Of a DNA stretch of 64,000 bases, positions 8,698 to 17,108 are shown piece after piece. The notes beneath the pieces were generated by a model. The model was not told the origin of the DNA. It made no database searches and worked only from the letters and a program-made list of their open reading frames with translations. The stretch's first letter is position 1; each line of letters opens with the position of its first letter. The DNA is from Pseudomonas putida. Its GTDB lineage: Bacteria; Pseudomonadota; Gammaproteobacteria; Pseudomonadales; Pseudomonadaceae. The translations under genes were made by a program, and so were the position numbers. The stretch lies in assembly GCF_028682175.1 (NCBI RefSeq), contig NZ_JANHKS010000020.1, positions 33,995-97,994 of the forward strand, in the 5' to 3' direction.

Positions 8698-9279
8698 TTA
8701 CTCAGGCACGGTCGTCCAGATGACATACCCTTCCATACCGTGAGCACGACGCAACGCCTTCACCGCCTTGCTGGCCTCCCACTGGGAGTTGAAGGGTCCG
8801 ACCGTGACCTTGACCAGCCCCTCCTCCATCACCGAAAGGCCCATGGCTTTGATCTTGCCCACCACGTTGCCACGTGTCTGCGCCTTGCAAAACACATCCA
8901 CACCCCAGCACTCGACACGCGCAGCCGCGCCAGCCACAGGATTACCCACCGCTTCGTAGCTGAAACAATGCGCGCATCGGGCGGTGTCCAGCGCCGTCTC
9001 GCCGCTGCAAAAACCACAGAAGCGCATGCCGGGTGAAGGCTTGCTTTCGCCTTTGAGCAGCAGAACGATCAGCACACAAAACAGATAAATCCCGCCCGCG
9101 ATCAGGATTCCCGAAAACGGGAGCATGAGCAGCAGGAGCGGGACCGCAATGAGCAATGACACGACCCGAAGAAAGGTCTTGTGCCGTCTCGGCCAGGTCG
9201 GCGGTCCGTAAGTGCCGGCCTCCATATTGACCAGGCTCAACACCTTGGCTACTTCAACAAGAGCACCGATGATATCCAT
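8698..9279 (-). CDS. Membrane protein with zinc ribbon and SPOR-like C-terminus
   Basis: About 193 residues. Two hydrophobic segments span roughly residues 37-76. A zinc-ribbon follows at 88-105 (CGFC...CAHC). The last 45 residues (KVTVGPFNSQWEASKAVKALRR) resemble a SPOR peptidoglycan-binding repeat. The combination suggests an inner-membrane protein, but the topology of the two ends is uncertain, and a SPOR fold should act in the periplasm. The ATG at 9279 is chosen; a TTG at 9339 is the alternative, and neither has an ideal ribosome site. No known function. Confidence 0.65.
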   Translation of the reverse strand: MDIIGALVEVAKVLSLVNMEAGTYGPPTWPRRHKTFLRVVSLLIAVPLLLLMLPFSGILIAGGIYLFCVLIVLLLKGESKPSPGMRFCGFCSGETALDTARCAHCFSYEAVGNPVAGAAARVECWGVDVFCKAQTRGNVVGKIKAMGLSVMEEGLVKVTVGPFNSQWEASKAVKALRRAHGMEGYVIWTTVPE

Positions 9280-9348
9280 AGCCTTGCGGTTCAATTCCTT
9301 TGACGAGCGAGACAGCCGCAACGGCCGGGGGAGTGGCAAAAGATGAGA

Positions 9349-9424
9349 TGGTGCCGAAAACAGGAATCGAACCTGCGACCTTCGCGTTACGAGTGCGCTG
9401 CTCTACCGACTGAGCTATTTCGGC
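9349..9424 (-). tRNA. tRNA-Thr (anticodon CGT)
   Basis: A 76-base cloverleaf reads GCCGAAATAGC...TTTTCGGCACCA on the minus strand, with D-loop AGTCGGTAGA, anticodon loop CTCGTAA, T-loop GGTTCGATTCC and an encoded CCA. In P. aeruginosa a tRNA-Thr also flanks the pilA region and marks the end of the variable pilin accessory genes, so its position here is diagnostic. Confidence 0.97.
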
Positions 9425-9449
9425 GGGTGAGAAGAAAACTATCAGGACT

Positions 9450-10877
9450 CTAATGCGGCGGCAATGGTAAGTCAGCCTTGGTGGCGATCACCCCCTGCCG
9501 CCAGAAGCGAGGCAGATGGGTTCCCCCCAAATCGCGATCAAACTCGGCGCTGCGCGCGTCAAGGTTCGGAAAGTCGCGGGCCACTTCAAACACCAGCAAG
9601 CCGATGGAGAGCACCATCATGGCCATCCAGCCCTGACGCAGCCATGCAAGCCCCGGACCGCGTTCGATAGCCCCTCGGTGGAGGCCAATCAGCCATCCGA
9701 CCACGATCGCCAGCCAGATCTGAGAATAAGGCATGACGATAACGCCATCGACCATCGATTGGGTCAGGGCACCCAGCAGGCTCGCGAGCAGGCAAATGCG
9801 CAACAGGTCTGCCTTTTCGTGGGAGGCAGCCCGCTCTCTTGCCAGCCGGATGGTTGCCCATATGCCACGAAACCCCAGCCCGCCCACCAGCAATGTGGAG
9901 GGAACGCCCCATTCACTTGCCCATTGCAGGATGGCCTGGTGCGGATGCGCCCCAACCAGGTTATGACTGTTGGCAAAGTGCATCGGCCCAAACCCCAGAA
10001 TCGGCCGGCTCTTGATCATTTCCCAGGCCTGATCCCAGATGATCTCGCGTGCAGACAGCGTCACCGTGAGGCGACCACCGGCAGAGTTGACGAGCTTCAC
10101 ATGCAGAAGGTCGGACAGCAGGCTGAACAGCAACCCATAGAGGCAGAGACCTGCCAAGGCCGCCAGTATCTGCCACCGCACCCATTGGCGACCACTGAGG
10201 CCGCACTTTGAAATCACTGCCGCCGCGACAGCCATGCCCAGCCAGGTTCCCCGCGTACCGCCAACAATCGCGATCAGCCACCAACAGGCAAGCAAGGCGA
10301 AAATCGAGTGCCTGATGGGGCGCTTGAGGCCCGGCAACAATAAAGGGAGAGCCAACAGGGGCAGCGTCATCGTCTGGAACTGACCGTAGAACCTCCTGTT
10401 GGAAAAGCCTTCGATAAGCAGGTCGAGATCAAGTGTACCGGTAGAGGTCACGTAACCGGCCAGGGTGGAAGAAAAGAACTGCAAGACTTTGAGGGCGCAA
10501 AGCGCAATGACGAAACACACGAACGCATGATCGAGCGAAGCCTGTGCCTGTCGGCGAGCCTGCGCCACGTACAAGGCGATGGCGCAACAGGCGAATGCCA
10601 ACGCGACTTCACAAAACGCCCAGTAAGGCTTGGCACTCAGCACGCACGAAAGAAACGCCAGGGCGACAATCAGGCCCAGGCCCCACCGGCATTCAGCGGG
10701 AACGGCTGCACGCCTGTCGGCGCTCACCAGCAAGAACACAACCGCAAGACACGCAACGCCTACCTGGAATAACCGCTGCCAGTCGTGATCATAAAAATGG
10801 GAGAAGACGATGGGCGTAAAGATCAGGGCTGCAATGATGGCTAGCCCTGTATTTTTATAGATGGCGCCGTCTTTCAA
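9450..10877 (-). CDS. TfpO-like pilin glycosyltransferase (Wzy/WaaL O-antigen ligase superfamily)
   Basis: Polytopic inner-membrane protein of about 475 residues with ten or more hydrophobic segments and a large periplasmic loop. The Wzy_C-type segment SRPILGFGPMHFANSHNL...HPHQAILQWASEWG near residue 290-330 holds the conserved His-rich motif of O-oligosaccharyltransferases. It lies directly downstream of pilA, after a terminator, and directly before tRNA-Thr. That is the position of tfpO (pilO) in P. aeruginosa group I strains, whose product moves an O-antigen unit to the C-terminal Ser of PilA; the PilA here also ends in Ser. The start appears to be TTG at 10877 with no clear ribosome site. 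Function is inferred from family and context. Confidence 0.8.
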   Translation of the reverse strand: MKDGAIYKNTGLAIIAALIFTPIVFSHFYDHDWQRLFQVGVACLAVVFLLVSADRRAAVPAECRWGLGLIVALAFLSCVLSAKPYWAFCEVALAFACCAIALYVAQARRQAQASLDHAFVCFVIALCALKVLQFFSSTLAGYVTSTGTLDLDLLIEGFSNRRFYGQFQTMTLPLLALPLLLPGLKRPIRHSIFALLACWWLIAIVGGTRGTWLGMAVAAAVISKCGLSGRQWVRWQILAALAGLCLYGLLFSLLSDLLHVKLVNSAGGRLTVTLSAREIIWDQAWEMIKSRPILGFGPMHFANSHNLVGAHPHQAILQWASEWGVPSTLLVGGLGFRGIWATIRLARERAASHEKADLLRICLLASLLGALTQSMVDGVIVMPYSQIWLAIVVGWLIGLHRGAIERGPGLAWLRQGWMAMMVLSIGLLVFEVARDFPNLDARSAEFDRDLGGTHLPRFWRQGVIATKADLPLPPH

Positions 10878-10904
10878 GTCGCAGACACTCGTAGGGATGT
10901 AATA

Positions 10905-10929
10905 AAAAAAGGCGCACGAGGCGCCTTTT
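10905..10929 (-). terminator. Rho-independent terminator of pilA
   Basis: On the minus strand AAAAGGCGC and GTGCGCCTTTTTTT form a hairpin with a T run, starting about 18 bases after the pilA stop and ahead of the tfpO-like gene. It probably limits read-through, so the glycosyltransferase is made at a lower level than pilin. Confidence 0.85.
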
Positions 10930-10946
10930 CTAGATCCAGAAACCGA

Positions 10947-11342
10947 TCAAGAGCCGGTGCAGGCACTTGGTGCAGCAGCTACAGGGGAAGCAGTACACGA
11001 CCAGGTGATGCTTTGGCCGGTGCTAGTTGCAGTAGGCGTAGGTATGACTGGCTGCAGAGTCACGCTGACAGTCGGGTTAGTACGGCTAGCGGTCAGCGTG
11101 CCGCTAGCGCAAGTCTGGCCAGTCGCCAGGGTCATGTTGTTGCACAGCGCGGTGGACTGCAGACCGTTCGAGAAGTTTTCTGCCACACCCAATTTCGCCG
11201 AATCCAGCCCTGCGAGAAGTGCAGAGGCCTGCGCGCGCAGGGTATAGTTTTGGTAAGCCGGGATGGCAACAGCGGCGAGAATACCGATGATCGCAACCAC
11301 GATCATCAGTTCGATAAGGGTAAAACCTTTTTGTGATTGCAT
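10947..11342 (-). CDS. pilA: Type IV major pilin PilA
   Basis: Precursor of 131 residues with a 6-residue leader MQSQKG cleaved before [20 protein letters not shown], including Glu5 of the mature pilin. The C-terminal pair of cysteines (SC...AC) brackets an 11-residue disulfide loop and the protein ends CTGS. It is somewhat shorter than P. aeruginosa pilins. The ATG at 11342 is chosen because the ATG at 11351 abuts the GGAG ribosome site. Divergent from pilBCD, with a sigma-54 promoter, so PilS-PilR control is expected. The terminal Ser is the likely glycosylation site for the adjacent TfpO-like enzyme. Confidence 0.95.
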   Translation of the reverse strand: MQSQKGFTLIELMIVVAIIGILAAVAIPAYQNYTLRAQASALLAGLDSAKLGVAENFSNGLQSTALCNNMTLATGQTCASGTLTASRTNPTVSVTLQPVIPTPTATSTGQSITWSCTASPVAAAPSACTGS

Positions 11343-11390
11343 AACGTACATCTCCGATCGTCAATTTGGTGCTGCGTCATGAGCATAGAC

Positions 11391-11405
11391 GCATACGCCG
11401 TGCCA
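11391..11405 (-). promoter_or_regulatory. Sigma-54 promoter of pilA
   Basis: The minus strand reads TGGCAC, five bases, ATGC, against the RpoN consensus TGGCAC-N5-TTGC. The -24 element is perfect; the -12 element keeps GC but has A for T at its first base. It lies 49 bases upstream of the pilA ATG, giving a leader of about 38 bases. pilA is RpoN- and PilR-dependent in P. aeruginosa. Confidence 0.8.
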
Positions 11406-11476
11406 ACTTCCACAACAACGTTTTTAATGCGCCTTGCCGCTGATTGAATGCTCTTGCCCGGCTGCCGGCGGCAAAT

Positions 11477-11495
11477 AGTGACAAATATTGTCACT
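11477..11495. promoter_or_regulatory. Palindrome in the pilA-pilB intergenic region
   Basis: AGTGACAAATATTGTCACT is a near-perfect inverted repeat (8 of 9 positions) ending 14 bases before the pilB -35 element and about 70 bases upstream of the pilA -24 element. It could be an operator for a dimeric regulator; no known motif is assigned. Confidence 0.5.
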
Positions 11496-11509
11496 CTTGA
11501 AGCGCACAT

Positions 11510-11538
11510 TTGGCAGCACCGCCCGACTAGGCTATAAA
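11510..11538 (+). promoter_or_regulatory. Sigma-70 promoter of pilBCD
   Basis: TTGGCA, 17 bases, TATAAA, located 30 bases upstream of the pilB ATG. Good hexamers and ideal spacing. Confidence 0.7.
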
Positions 11539-11567
11539 CGGTCCAATGTCTGTGTCTGGTGGCTGTA

Positions 11568-13262
11568 ATGACTGATGTCGTCTTAACCGGTTTGGCGAAA
11601 CAACTCGTCCAGGCCGAACTGCTCAATGAAAAATCTGCCCAACAGGCCTACCAGCAGGCACGGCGCGACAAGGTTTCGCTGGTCAATTATCTGGTTCAGA
11701 ACAAGCTGGTCAAAAGTCTGACTCTGGCCGAACTTGCGTCAGAGCAATTCGGCCTGCCGTTTCTCGACCTCAATACCCTGGATAAAGAAAGCCAGCCAAA
11801 AGGGCTGGTGAGCGAGAAACTGGTTCGCCAGCACTCCGCCCTGCCCCTGTGGCGCCGTGGCAACAAGTTGTTCGTCGGTGTATCGGACCCGACCAACCAC
11901 CAGGCCATTACCGACATCCAGTTCAGCACCGGGCTCAATACCGAAGCCATTCTGGTCGAGGACGACAAACTCACCGCCGCCATCGACAAGTTTTTCGATA
12001 CCCATACCGGAATGGGCGAGTTGGCGGATGTCGACCTGGGTCTTGAAATCGAGACGGTCGATGAAACCAAGGAGAACTCCATTGGCGGGCAGGACGCCGA
12101 CGATGCCCCGGTGGTGCGCTTCGTCAACAAGATGCTCATGGACGCCATTCGCCTGGGCTCTTCGGACCTGCACTTCGAACCCTACGAAAAGATCTTTCGC
12201 GTGCGCCTGCGCACGGACGGGATTCTCCACGAAGTCGCCAAGCCGCCTACCCAACTGGCGGGCCGTATCGCGGCGCGCCTGAAAGTCATGGCCGGGCTGG
12301 ATATTTCCGAGCGCCGCAAACCTCAGGACGGCCGGATCAAGCTGCGCATATCCAAGAACCGCTCGATCGACTTCCGGATCAACACCCTGCCGACGCTGTG
12401 GGGCGAGAAGATCGTCATGCGTATTCTTGACCCCACCAGTGCCCAGATGGGCATCGATGCCCTGGGCTACGAGCCTGAGCAGAAGGCCCTTTATCTGGAC
12501 GCACTGAGCAAGCCGCAAGGCATGATTCTGGTGACCGGGCCCACGGGTTCCGGCAAAACCGTGTCCCTGTATACGGGCCTGAACATCCTGAATACCCCCG
12601 ACATCAACATCTCGACCGCGGAAGACCCGGTGGAGATAAACCTTGAGGGCATCAACCAGGTCAACGTCAATCCGCGCCAGGGCATGGACTTTTCCCAGGC
12701 GCTGCGCGCGTTTCTGCGTCAGGACCCGGACGTGATCATGGTCGGTGAGATTCGTGACCTGGAAACCGCCGAGATCGCGATCAAGGCCTCGCAGACTGGC
12801 CACATGGTGCTCTCGACCCTGCACACCAACAGCGCAGCCGAAACCCTGACCCGCCTGCACCACATGGGCGTGGCGGCGTTCAACATCGCGACGGCCATCA
12901 ACCTGATCATCGCCCAGCGTCTGGCCCGCAAGCTCTGCCCGCATTGCAAGAAAGAAGTCGACATTCCCAAGGACACGTTGATTGCAGAAGGTTTCCCCGA
13001 GTCGAAAATCGGCTCGTTCAAGCTTTACTCTCCCGTGGGCTGTGAACAATGCAACGCAGGCTACAAAGGCCGCGTGGGTATCTACGAAGTGGTGAAAAGC
13101 ACCCCGGCACTCGAGCGGGTTATTATGGAAGAAGGCAACTCCATCGAGATTTCCGAGCAAATGCGCAAGGATGGGTTCAATGACCTGCGCACCTCAGGCC
13201 TGATGAAGGCCATGCAAGGCGTTACCAGCCTTGAGGAAATCAACCGCGTCACCAAGGACTGA
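11568..13262 (+). CDS. pilB: Type IV pilus assembly ATPase PilB
   Basis: Cytoplasmic hexameric GspE-family ATPase, 564 residues, which powers pilus extension. The N-terminal MshEN-like region is followed by the Walker A motif GPTGSGKT at 324-331, the Asp-box/Walker B region (RQDPDVIMVGEIRD) and a C-terminal tetracysteine zinc site (CPHC...CEQC). The ATG at 11568 is chosen over GTG at 11559 because the alignment with P. aeruginosa PilB starts there and GGTGG lies upstream. First gene of pilB-pilC-pilD-coaE-yacG. Confidence 0.97.
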   Translation: MTDVVLTGLAKQLVQAELLNEKSAQQAYQQARRDKVSLVNYLVQNKLVKSLTLAELASEQFGLPFLDLNTLDKESQPKGLVSEKLVRQHSALPLWRRGNKLFVGVSDPTNHQAITDIQFSTGLNTEAILVEDDKLTAAIDKFFDTHTGMGELADVDLGLEIETVDETKENSIGGQDADDAPVVRFVNKMLMDAIRLGSSDLHFEPYEKIFRVRLRTDGILHEVAKPPTQLAGRIAARLKVMAGLDISERRKPQDGRIKLRISKNRSIDFRINTLPTLWGEKIVMRILDPTSAQMGIDALGYEPEQKALYLDALSKPQGMILVTGPTGSGKTVSLYTGLNILNTPDINISTAEDPVEINLEGINQVNVNPRQGMDFSQALRAFLRQDPDVIMVGEIRDLETAEIAIKASQTGHMVLSTLHTNSAAETLTRLHHMGVAAFNIATAINLIIAQRLARKLCPHCKKEVDIPKDTLIAEGFPESKIGSFKLYSPVGCEQCNAGYKGRVGIYEVVKSTPALERVIMEEGNSIEISEQMRKDGFNDLRTSGLMKAMQGVTSLEEINRVTKD

Positions 13263-13264
13263 GC

Positions 13265-14482
13265 ATGGCGACCAAAGCAGTAAAAGTCGGCACCTACACT
13301 TGGGAAGGCCTGGACAAGAAAGGCACCAAAGTGACCGGGGAACTGACCGGCCACAACCCGGCGCTGATCAAGGCACAGTTGCGCAAGCAGGGTATCAACC
13401 CGACCAAAGTCAGAAAGAAAACCGCCTCGCTGTTCGGTTCCGGCAAAAAGATCAAACCGCTGGATATCGCGTTTTTCAGCCGCCAGATGGCGACCATGAT
13501 GAAAGCCGGCGTGCCGTTGCTGCAGTCCTTCGACATCATCAGCGAGGGCTCGGCGAACCCGAACATGCGCAAGCTGGTCGATGACATCAAACAGGAAGTG
13601 GCAGCGGGACACAGTTTCGCCACTGCGCTGCGCCAGAAGCCGCAATACTTCGACGATCTGTTCTGCAACCTGGTCGATGCGGGTGAGCAGGCCGGTGCCC
13701 TGGAGTCGTTGCTCGATCGCGTGGCGACCTACAAGGAAAAGACCGAATCGCTGAAGTCGAAGATCAAGAAGGCCATGACCTACCCGATTGCGGTCGTCGT
13801 CGTCGCCTTCATCGTGACCGGCATTCTGTTGATCAAGGTGGTCCCACAGTTCCAGTCCGTCTTTGCCGGATTTGGCGCGAAACTGCCGGCCTTTACGCTG
13901 ATGGTCATTGGCCTGTCCGAAGCGGTACAGAGCTACTGGTACATCTTTATTCTTGCGGTAGTGATTGCGATCGTCGCATTCAAGCGGGCCTATAAAGGCT
14001 CAGCGAAGTTTCGCGACCGAATGGACCGGATGATGCTGAAGATCCCGGTGATCGGTCCTCTGCTCTACAAGTCGGCGGTGGCGCGGTACGCGCGGACACT
14101 TGCCACAACGTTTGCCGCCGGCGTGCCATTGGTCGACGCACTGGATTCGGTGGCCGGGGCCACCGGCAACGTGGTATTCCGCAACGCCGTACAGAAGGTC
14201 AAACAGGACGTCTCCACCGGCATGCAGCTCAACTTTTCCATGCGCAGCACCGGCGTCTTCCCGATGCTTGCAGTGCAGATGACGGCCATTGGCGAAGAGT
14301 CAGGTGCACTGGACTCCATGCTCGACAAGGTCGCGACCTATTACGAGGAAGAAGTCGACACCATGGTCGACAGTCTCACCAGCCTGATGGAACCGATGAT
14401 CATGGCCGTTCTGGGCGTTGTCGTCGGCGGCCTCGTTATCGCCATGTACCTCCCCATCTTCCAGCTCGGAAACGTCGTCTAG
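13265..14482 (+). CDS. pilC: Type IV pilus inner-membrane platform protein PilC
   Basis: GspF-family platform protein of 405 residues that couples PilB and PilT motors to pilin assembly. Two repeated cytoplasmic domains (about 70-190 and 275-395) each precede hydrophobic segments; the repeats share the FSRQMATMMKAGVPLLQSFDI and YARTLATTFAAGVPLVDALDS pattern typical of the family. It starts 2 bases after pilB, with a GGA ribosome site inside the pilB end, and is followed by pilD 2 bases later. Confidence 0.96.
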   Translation: MATKAVKVGTYTWEGLDKKGTKVTGELTGHNPALIKAQLRKQGINPTKVRKKTASLFGSGKKIKPLDIAFFSRQMATMMKAGVPLLQSFDIISEGSANPNMRKLVDDIKQEVAAGHSFATALRQKPQYFDDLFCNLVDAGEQAGALESLLDRVATYKEKTESLKSKIKKAMTYPIAVVVVAFIVTGILLIKVVPQFQSVFAGFGAKLPAFTLMVIGLSEAVQSYWYIFILAVVIAIVAFKRAYKGSAKFRDRMDRMMLKIPVIGPLLYKSAVARYARTLATTFAAGVPLVDALDSVAGATGNVVFRNAVQKVKQDVSTGMQLNFSMRSTGVFPMLAVQMTAIGEESGALDSMLDKVATYYEEEVDTMVDSLTSLMEPMIMAVLGVVVGGLVIAMYLPIFQLGNVV

Positions 14483-14484
14483 CC

Positions 14485-15357
14485 ATGTCCCTCCCCGAAC
14501 TCCTGGCCAGCTCCCCGCTGGCCTTTGTTTTATGCACCCTGGTTTTGGGCCTGCTCGTGGGCAGTTTCCTCAACGTGGTGGTTTACCGCCTGCCGAAGAT
14601 GATGCTGCGTGACTGGAAGATCCAGGCGCGTGAAGTGCTGGAGCTGCCGCCTGAACCGCAGGCAGAAACCTTCAACCTGATCCTCCCCCACTCCCGCTGC
14701 CCGCACTGTTCGCACAGGATCCGCGCATGGGAAAACCTGCCGGTGGTGAGCTATCTGTTCCTGGGCGGCAAGTGCTCGAGCTGCAAGGCGCCTATCAGCA
14801 AGCGTTATCCGCTGGTAGAGCTGGCATGCGGGGTGATGTCGGCGTTCGTGGCCTGGCATTTCGGTTTTGGCTGGCAGGCGGGTGCGGTGCTGGTGTTGAG
14901 TTGGGGGTTGCTGTCGATGAGCCTGATCGACGCCGACCATCAGTTGCTGCCCGACGCCATCGTACTGCCACTGCTGTGGCTGGGGCTGATCGTCAATGGG
15001 TTCGGCCTGTTCGCGACCCTGACTGACGCGCTGTGGGGCGCGGTGGCGGGTTATCTGGTGCTGTGGGCGGTGTTCTGGGTGTTCAAGCTGCTCACCGGCA
15101 AGGACGGCATGGGTTACGGCGACTTCAAGCTGCTGGCCATGCTCGGCGCCTGGGGTGGCTGGCAGATCCTGCCGCTGACGATCATGTTGTCGTCGATTGT
15201 CGGGGCGGTGCTGGGGCTGATTTTGCTGCGCGTTCGCAATGTCCAGACCAGCACGCCGATCCCCTTCGGGCCTTATCTGGCCATTGCGGGCTGGATCGCA
15301 TTGCTCTGGGGTGCTCAAATAACCACTTCGTATTTGCAGATCGCCGGTTTCAGATGA
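14485..15357 (+). CDS. pilD: Prepilin peptidase / N-methyltransferase PilD
   Basis: Inner-membrane aspartic peptidase of 290 residues that cleaves prepilin leaders and methylates the new N-terminus. The cytoplasmic zinc site is complete (CPHC at 72-75 and CSSC at 97-100). Catalytic aspartates are visible in DADHQLLPD (about 149-151) and GMGYGDFK (Asp213). It would process PilA, all minor pilins of both sets in this window, and any type II secretion pseudopilins. It overlaps coaE by an ATGA. Confidence 0.97.
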   Translation: MSLPELLASSPLAFVLCTLVLGLLVGSFLNVVVYRLPKMMLRDWKIQAREVLELPPEPQAETFNLILPHSRCPHCSHRIRAWENLPVVSYLFLGGKCSSCKAPISKRYPLVELACGVMSAFVAWHFGFGWQAGAVLVLSWGLLSMSLIDADHQLLPDAIVLPLLWLGLIVNGFGLFATLTDALWGAVAGYLVLWAVFWVFKLLTGKDGMGYGDFKLLAMLGAWGGWQILPLTIMLSSIVGAVLGLILLRVRNVQTSTPIPFGPYLAIAGWIALLWGAQITTSYLQIAGFR

Positions 15358-15974
15358 CCTCTCACGCAACAAATCCCTGGATTCTGGGCCTGACGGGCGG
15401 CATTGGCAGTGGCAAGAGCGCCGCTGCGCAGTGTTTCGTCGATTTGGGCGTACACCTGGTCGATGCCGACAACGCCGCGCGTTGGGTGGTCGAGCCCGGG
15501 CGCCCTGCCCTGGCACGGATCGCCGAGCACTTCGGCGCGGGCGTACTGCAGGCCGATGGCAGGCTGAACCGGGCGGCCTTGCGCGAGCTGATCTTCAAGG
15601 ACCCGCAGCAGCGGGCCTGGCTCGAGGGCTTGCTGCATCCGTTGATTCGCGAAGAGATTCGCGACTACCTGGCCCGCGCCGAATCACCCTATGCGATCCT
15701 GGTGTCGCCGCTGTTGCTGGAAACCACTCAGCACCAGATGGTTCAGCGAGTGCTGGTGATCGATGTGCCAGAGGCGTTGCAAATCGAGCGCACGGTGCTG
15801 CGCGACAAGACCAACGAAGAGCAGGTCCGGGCGATCCTCAAGGCCCAGACCACCCGCGAGCATCGCCTGAGCCAGGCTGACGATGTCATCGTCAATGACC
15901 GTGACCCTGCGTGGCTGAAAAGCGAGGTCGAGCGCCTGCATCACTTTTATCTAACTTTGCGTGGAGGCCAATGA
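15354..15974 (+). CDS. coaE: Dephospho-CoA kinase CoaE
   Basis: Final enzyme of coenzyme A synthesis, phosphorylating the ribose 3'-hydroxyl of dephospho-CoA; 206 residues. The P-loop GGIGSGKS is near residue 14, followed by [21 protein letters not shown] and PLLLETTQH. The start overlaps the pilD stop (ATGA), showing translational coupling, a conserved arrangement in gammaproteobacteria with pilD-coaE-yacG. Confidence 0.96.
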   Translation: MTSHATNPWILGLTGGIGSGKSAAAQCFVDLGVHLVDADNAARWVVEPGRPALARIAEHFGAGVLQADGRLNRAALRELIFKDPQQRAWLEGLLHPLIREEIRDYLARAESPYAILVSPLLLETTQHQMVQRVLVIDVPEALQIERTVLRDKTNEEQVRAILKAQTTREHRLSQADDVIVNDRDPAWLKSEVERLHHFYLTLRGGQ

Positions 15975-16177
15975 TGAGCCAACCAATGACCGTCAATTGC
16001 CCAACCTGCGGAGCGCCTGTGGAATGGACGCCAGCGAGCAAGTTCCGGCCGTTCTGTTCCGACCGTTGCAAGCTGATCGACCTGGGCGCCTGGGCTGCTG
16101 AAGAGCATGCGATTCCGGTCGCGCCGGATGCCGAGGACGAGCTGTTTTCGGGTGAACTGGACCCGCGTCAGCATTGA
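15974..16177 (+). CDS. yacG: DNA gyrase inhibitor YacG
   Basis: Small zinc protein of 67 residues with a CPTC...CSDRCK four-Cys site, as in E. coli YacG, which binds GyrB and inhibits gyrase. Two ATGs occur at 15971 and 15974; the second has GGAGG 6 bases upstream and is chosen. It overlaps the coaE stop. Length matches the family (about 65). Confidence 0.92.
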   Translation: MSQPMTVNCPTCGAPVEWTPASKFRPFCSDRCKLIDLGAWAAEEHAIPVAPDAEDELFSGELDPRQH

Positions 16178-16204
16178 CCGGGCGTGGCACCTGATGCGTT
16201 GCCG

Positions 16205-16891
16205 TCAGGTGTCACCGTCATCGACCCAGGGTTCGGACAGATACCGCGAGCGGTTGAAGGTTTCCAGCCACTCGGGGCAGAACACCACCAACGCCGTCAC
16301 GATCACGCCGTTGATGAACGCCTCGGGGAAGATGATCAGCCACAGGTAGCCGATGAAGTCCCCCAGCCACTCCGGCATGGCGAACAATCCACCCACCCAT
16401 AGTAAACCCATCGCCAGCAGCAGACAGAGCAGCGCGGTCAGCGCTGCGGCGAAGAATCCGGAACAGAAGATGTAGGTAAAAGGACTCTTGGGCTGGGCGC
16501 GCTCGACCAACAGGCAGCAGGCTTCGGTCACCATGACCGGAATGCCCACCAGCAGCAGGCCGTTGACGCCCATCGACGCCATGTCCTGATGCCCCATCGA
16601 CAGCATGCCCAACTGGGCCATCAACCCACCGACAATCGCCAGCGGCCAGTTCAGCAGCAGGGTCACGGCCGTCATGCCGATGAAGTGATAAGACACGCCG
16701 GTGTCGAAGTCGCGGCGCAGCAACCAGAGCAGAAACAGGGCGAACACCGTACCGAAGAACACGTGCTGGCGACGGGTGTCGGTGATCAGTTCGACCCACG
16801 GACAACGCCACAGCGCCCATGCAATGAGGGGAAGGTAGAGCATCCAGCCCAGGATCATGGTTTCGGGGGTGAGAACTTGTGCTCCGATCAT
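16205..16891 (-). CDS. CbiM-like energy-coupling-factor transporter permease family protein
   Basis: Polytopic membrane protein of 228 residues with about six hydrophobic segments and the central stretch GMTAVTLLLNWPLAIVGGLM...GLLLVGIPVMV resembling CbiM/NikM-type S components. The same gene lies next to yacG in P. aeruginosa. No partner ATPase or T component is encoded nearby, so transport function and substrate are uncertain. It is convergent with yacG. Confidence 0.65.
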   Translation of the reverse strand: MIGAQVLTPETMILGWMLYLPLIAWALWRCPWVELITDTRRQHVFFGTVFALFLLWLLRRDFDTGVSYHFIGMTAVTLLLNWPLAIVGGLMAQLGMLSMGHQDMASMGVNGLLLVGIPVMVTEACCLLVERAQPKSPFTYIFCSGFFAAALTALLCLLLAMGLLWVGGLFAMPEWLGDFIGYLWLIIFPEAFINGVIVTALVVFCPEWLETFNRSRYLSEPWVDDGDT

Positions 16892-17108
16892 GGCGACGAC
16901 TTCTTTTTATGGGTTCGGATTAAGGGCAGCCTACACCTTTTGAAAAAGCCTGCGTGTCAAACCCGATAACACCGCAAAACCTCGGTTTATTCACCCTCGC
17001 AGCTGTAAGCAGATGTGTGTAGTGGCGCAAAGCCTTACCTTGGCCAGTTTCATTTTTGAGTATGAATCCATAGACTTGGCGCTCATTGTTTCCAGCCAAG
17101 AGACATCT

